Source: Rachycentron canadum (taxonomy: Eukaryota > Chordata > Actinopteri > Carangiformes > Rachycentridae). Taken from it: DNA of 64,000 bases. The notes under the pieces were generated by a model. That model did not search any database and was not told the DNA's origin. It worked only from the letters and a program-made list of their open reading frames with translations. The stretch covers positions 20,159,673 to 20,223,672 of the forward strand of contig CM076659.1 in NCBI GenBank assembly GCA_038496675.1, given 5' to 3'. Shown one piece after another: positions 59,481-64,000 of the stretch. Within the stretch, counting starts at the first letter, position 1; the number at the start of each line of letters is the position of its first letter. A program made the position numbers and the translations under genes.

Positions 59481-61040
59481 CGGATTATTAAACAGTCTTT
59501 TGTTTGTTGCGTGTTGTGTGTTGTGTGCGTGGCAGCTGCTACCACTGACCTGTGGCGGAGTATCCCATATACATATTATATCATACATATATAATGTTTG
59601 TGTTGTTCACACCAGCTGCATGTCAGATGTGTTGTATGTAGAAAGCTTTATCTTTCTATACAGAGTTTGCAGGATGAATATTGGATTTTGACATTATATT
59701 TTTTTTATTTTAATTTTTGACAAAAGCTTCATTATAATGTCACTGTCTCCACATGCTGCTGCTAAAATTGTTAAATGCTAAAATGGTCAAATTTTTTTTA
59801 TTATTTATTTGTTGAATTCAGATAAAGTCTGAACGTTTCATTTTGGATAATGTTGCTGGTTTGATAAGTTTGCTTTGCCTTTCCTTCCCTTCGAAACCTT
59901 GAAGGAGATACTAAGAATTAAACCTGTTTTAAGGTGGAGTGCAAGCAGAGCAGCTACAGTGATGAGAGTGCACAGTAAGTGCATTCAGCTCAAAGCTGAA
60001 GAAAGAAATGACATGTCCTTGACATGAAACAGACAGAAACAACATGAAACTGATAAAATGGCAAAATTAATGTAACACAACTTGGTAAATGAAACCCACT
60101 TAATAATAATGAAAAGAAGATAATAATAAAGATGGAAGGGGGGATAAAACCATAAGAAAAAGACAATAGGTGCAATAGGTTATTTGAAGTTTACCAAGCA
60201 TATTATTTTCATCAAATTATAAAATTATTTATACAACACAGAGCTGCAACTAGAGAGAGAGAGAGAGAGAAAGATACCAGAGAGGCAGAGAAACACAGGG
60301 GAACACAAAGCTAATTCATGCTCAGGGCCGGCACGTCATTCATAGTTTACCAACAATCTAACTGGACGGCAGCAAGACATCTGCAAAGCCAGGATTTAAA
60401 AAGAAGCTCTTACAAATTTTATTGCAGGTTAATCATTCATGCAGAGCTTCCAGCCGTCTGAGAGCTCCACACTTCATGTGGGGTTAAGCACACCATTAGC
60501 GGTGGCGAGATATCAGTCGAAGCACCAAACTGAAAGCTGGAGGAGAACAGCCACAAAGCTTATTTGAAGTAAGGAGCTAAACTGAAAGTGACTGTGAAGC
60601 CACTGGCATCCATTAAGTGCAGTGTTTTCAAAGATAAGTTATTGAGGTGGCTTCCAGCTTAATTTTACATGTGTTATTAGATGGGTTGATGAAGAAGAGA
60701 AGTCTCCAGTCGATGTCGGTGTCACTACTTTTTCTTTTAGCTGCCGTACTGTATGGGGTGTGTCTATGGTTCACCTGTGCAATGTTACTGAAAAATTCTG
60801 TTGTGTAAGGATGTTAAGTCTGAAAAAAAATGCTGGCAGGAAAAATGGCTGGTTGAACCACGAAAGTTTATCGGCTAACTCAGTAATAGACTGTTAGGAA
60901 CCGTCATAGGATCAACTCTCTCTTTTCCTTCAGTCCTACCAGTGCTGACTCTGTTTATGGTGTTACAGTTGTTAAAGTTGTTAAAATCTGTTAAAGGTGC
61001 TTTGTGCTGTTAGCCACTCTGCTAACTTCCTCCCAGCTAC
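59481..61040. other. Intron, no other feature
   Basis: Non-coding. A (GA)n tract lies at 60253-60270. Confidence 0.4.
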
Positions 61041-61115
61041 CTGCTGCATTGCCAAGGCCAGCTATTAGCAGCAGCTCCTGTTTGGTCTGACTATGGTGGT
61101 GCTGTGCATGGACAG
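61041..61115 (-). CDS. Gene 1, upstream exon candidate
   Basis: 75 nt, phase 1 to 1. Acceptor on the reverse strand: CTCACCACCTCTCAGCCCCACAG in part, very pyrimidine-rich; donor GCAGCAG|gtagct, moderate. The frame reads VHAQHHHSQTKQELLLIAGL, then GNAA. The phase fits 52882-52911 or 52244-52453 directly. It is the most upstream candidate in the window; gene 1 must begin beyond it, as no initiating exon was found between here and the end of genomic sequence. Confidence 0.4.
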
Positions 61116-61509
61116 CTGTGGGGCTGAGAGGTGGTGAGGGGGTCAAGGCTGGAGCACTGCAGCGATGGAACTCTGGAAAGGGAGATGTGCAGCCCCATGG
61201 ACACACACAACATGAAATGTTTATACCTCTGGCAGCTCCGAGTGATGGTTAGATAGTGGTGGAATGAGGGGGCAGTGCAGGGATATGGACGGGATGTGGA
61301 AGGAGGAGGGGGCAGATGGAAAGAGAGGTCAAGGTCAAGGTCAACAGCCTTGGAGGCAACAAAGACAAATAGATGCAGTTGCTTCAGTGTAAATATAAGT
61401 GCAAATATGAAAAAAAAAGTCTCCACCTGAGCCAGTTTTACCATGAAAACAAGATCTGAAATGGAGATTTAATGATGAGAATTAGCTTAAACATCATGGC
61501 AGTGGTTTT
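61116..61509. other. Intron, purine-rich
   Basis: The reverse strand is strongly pyrimidine-rich at 61240-61340 and could be a polypyrimidine tract, but only a 9-nt segment (CTGCCAGAG before gtataa) would follow. No exon called. Confidence 0.35.
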
Positions 61510-62335
61510 TGACGGTTTAGCCCATAGGTTACTGCATACTTTGAATCACAACCACAGATGGACATAGCCTCGTGATGGAGTAGCCATTCTGAAGCTGAGT
61601 GCAGGGTTTCTACTCTCTACTCATCTTGGCAGTGCCTGACTCCCTCTAACTACCTGCTAATCCAAAAAAGAGCAAAGAGGTGATTGGGTGGAGCTGAGAC
61701 TTTGGTGTGTCAAGCATGCACTTGCATATATTCCAGTTAGCATTGTTAGCACAGTTGGGGGTCTTGCTCAAAGGCTAACCCAAGGCTAATTGCTGACTAA
61801 TTACCTATATGACAACCAAAGCCAACAAGCCAGTGCAGATGCCAGTACCTGCTAACAGATAATGTGCTATCATATAATTAGATTAACACTACAGTTTCAC
61901 TCACATTAAAAAAACAGGAGCACAAACTTCCTCACTTTCCATCCCATCCATTACCTGCACAGCCACATTACTCTTCTAATATTTGCATGAACAAGAGGTC
62001 AAGTTCAGTGACTTTAACTCAGTGAAATTAGCTGAGGTGATGCATCCATGCCCTCAATTCGGCATGATTTTAATCCTTAATAAAACTGAAACGGGTGAAT
62101 TATTAACAGATTCACAACCTGTACATGAAGGATGAAATTAGCTATTGAGGCCAACACTGTTTTTTTTTTTTTGTGCCAAGCTGTAAACATGTTTATTTCT
62201 GCTGGGAAGTTGGAAATTTTAACATGAGAGTCTCAGGGGACTGACTCTCTTTTGGAACCGCAGATTTTGCAGTGCCTTGAATGTTGGCTTTGAGGAACTG
62301 CTTCATTTTTCAGCCTTGGAGGTTACTGCTTGATC
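61510..62335 (+). repeat. Repeat family R2, long copy 2
   Basis: Collinear with 36096-36928: CATCTTGGCAGTGCCTGACT, GTTAGCATTGTTAGCACAGT, CTTGCTCAAAGGCTAACCC, TTTTAACATGAGAGTCTCAG, CTTTTGGAACC and GAGGAACTGC. It retains a central segment (TCACAACCTGTACATGAAGG) that is replaced by a TA-rich stretch in copy 1. Confidence 0.7.
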
Positions 62336-63853
62336 ACAACTAACCATTCTGCAACTCAAATATGGCTTTAGTAGTATTTTTTTCCCAGACATTCATTAGG
62401 CTCAATTTATTTCTGTGAAATATGGTTGAACTTTGTGTGTAATCCAACGAAAGGAACATACATTTTCATATTATTATTCAAAGACTGTGAGTCATTGCTG
62501 CCCATTAAAAAACAGAATGTTAACTTTGTATATTGACATTTAGCGAGAAACAATTAAACTACACCTATGTTTCCAGATTTTCCAAAAACAGCAAAGACAA
62601 CTGCTGAATTGTGGGTAGCAGAAAAATGTGTATTAAACAACTTGAGCAGCATCTAGAATACTTTAATCTGACAGAATGATGAAGCCAAACTTGATTCTGG
62701 ACGTTAAGTGCAGATGCTTTTTGAAATAATCTGACTGGTGTTATTTTATGAGCCGGAGGAGAAATGTGTTTTAGGAAGACCCATAAAATCACCATATCTG
62801 TAGATGCATTACACACAGGGCACTGCATGCATGGATTTAAGATGCAGGAAATTAAAATGAAACATTTGCTGAAAACAGTAGCAGACCAGATGTTCACTGT
62901 GATGTAGGGCCGAAGCATGAGCGTGTTTAAAGAGTCTACATCGATTAACTAGCAGCAGAAGAAAACCAGCGTCTGAAAGTCGTCAGCATAAAAAAAAACA
63001 AAAAAAAAAACATTGAGCATCCATGACGCTTTTCTTTTCGGCGACATGTGGAACGAAAACACATACAGTTTTGTCAACACGGACGCAGTATCAAACACGT
63101 TTATTCACGCTTCCTGAGAGCAGGCAGTCGTACTGACACTTCCAAAGAAAACGCTCACAGACAGAAACATTCAGCACATTTTAAATTATTCGCTGAGCAG
63201 ATACTGAAATATTTAACTCAAGGAGAAGTAAGGTTACTTTTGTCAGCAGCGTGCTTTTTACTGCCAACCTCAAACTTTTATCTTTCATAGCCAGAGGGTG
63301 GACTTTGAAAACAATATTAAGCTCTTAGAGCCATTTTCGATGTTTCCCATCGGTTACAATCAATACTTGACTGGAAAGTCCGGTCCGTTTATGTTCAGAC
63401 TGTTCAGAAGTCTGCACAGCCTGAAAACGCAGAGGTTAAACACAAAAATAAACCCAAAGTTCATGCCAAGCAATTAACCCACAGAAATAGGAGTGTTAAC
63501 CCAAACAGCCTGTACAGACAGATACTAAATACCATGTTTTTTTTTTTTAAATTGCTTCCATGAATATTAGTAAATGATTCTTTTCATTATGTCTTCATTA
63601 AAGTATCTTGACTTGTGCAAAAAAAAAAAAAAAAAAACGATTCATCACATACTGGAAGTTTTACACCATTTATTCGTAATGTTAATAATGCCATGTTGGC
63701 GCTGATAACTTGCTCAGATAAAAAGTAATGAGTTCCAAAGCCTGATTTTTATGTTGTTAGTCTTGTATTACAATGTCTTATGTAGATACCCTTAGAGAAA
63801 TATAATATATCTATGTATATTTATATATATGTAAATATATATATATATATATA
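62336..63853. other. Last genomic stretch, no gene seen
   Basis: Non-coding. A-runs near 62990-63010 and 63619-63637; (TA)n from 63822 to 63853 at the junction with non-genomic sequence. Confidence 0.4.
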
Positions 63854-64000
63854 CTGTCTCTTATACACATCTTAGGAAGACAAGCACTGACGACATGATC
63901 ACCAAGGATCGCCATAGTCCATGCTACGCGTGGTAGGGAAGGAGATCTGCACCGCCCAGAGCAACTCCTTGGCTCACAGAGACGTTCTCGACTCAGCAGA
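63854..64000. other. Sequencing-library adapter (Tn5 mosaic end plus barcode)
   Basis: Positions 63854-63872 read CTGTCTCTTATACACATCT, the reverse complement of the 19-bp Tn5/Nextera mosaic end. The sequence continues TAGGAAGACAAGCACTGACG and so on up to CCATGCTA (63915-63922), then what looks like a 10-base tag, the GGAAGG linker and a second 10-base tag, and ends as the reverse complement of TCTGCTGAGTCGAGAACGTC. From memory these flanks are the stLFR co-barcoding adapter used on MGI/BGI platforms. This is artificial DNA left in the assembly, not part of the organism. Confidence 0.93.

Noticed and set aside
62565..62918. Reverse-strand 117-codon frame
   Set aside because: No acceptor before it, no donor that fits gene 1 phase, unremarkable composition.
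1..64000. CRISPR arrays, prokaryotic operons, rRNA or tRNA genes
   Set aside because: Direct repeats present are microsatellites or transposon copies; no cloverleaf or rRNA-like segment was noticed, although a tRNA scan could not be run.

Overview
The window reads as nuclear DNA of a ray-finned (teleost) fish. It is AT-rich and mostly non-coding, has many (CA)n, (GT)n, (GA)n and poly-A/T tracts, and carries decayed non-LTR retrotransposon tails and short interspersed repeats of kinds common in teleost genomes. There are no operons, ribosome binding sites or long open frames; coding sequence can only appear as short exons bounded by splice signals. All calls were made by eye.

Two split genes are proposed, both on the reverse strand. 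Gene 1 runs from about 61.1 kb down to a stop codon at 22.28 kb: candidate exons at 61041-61115, 52882-52911 (weak), 52244-52453, 41767-41808, 41658-41708, 39518-39573, 38542-38634 and a terminal exon at 22281-22358. Every junction keeps reading phase and most acceptors have a clear polypyrimidine tract, which is the main support. The product is helical, Leu/Cys-rich and was not recognised; its 5' part lies beyond the window. Gene 2 is weaker: exons at 12755-12912, 8811-8938, 3839-3950 and a terminal exon at 3308-3475, also phase-compatible, with AATAAA next to the stop. An RFX-type X-box beside a perfect donor site near 16.7 kb could mark its promoter. Two isolated candidates are a signal-peptide-like reverse-strand exon (4353-4500) and a forward segment resembling the first helix of a G-protein gamma subunit (4927-5001).

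The rest is intron and intergenic DNA with old mobile elements: an L2-type LINE (1.1-2.0 kb), another LINE tail (5.7-6.1 kb), three tails of one further LINE family (21.4, 31.4 and 48.9 kb), a hAT-like end, an LTR-like unit (49.4 kb), a terminal-inverted-repeat element split over two partial copies (11.5 and 28.6 kb), and several multi-copy families recognised because the copies can be compared inside the window.

The last 147 bases (63854-64000) are not genomic. They begin with the Tn5 mosaic end and continue as a barcoded linked-read (stLFR-type) library adapter, so the contig end is a library artefact.
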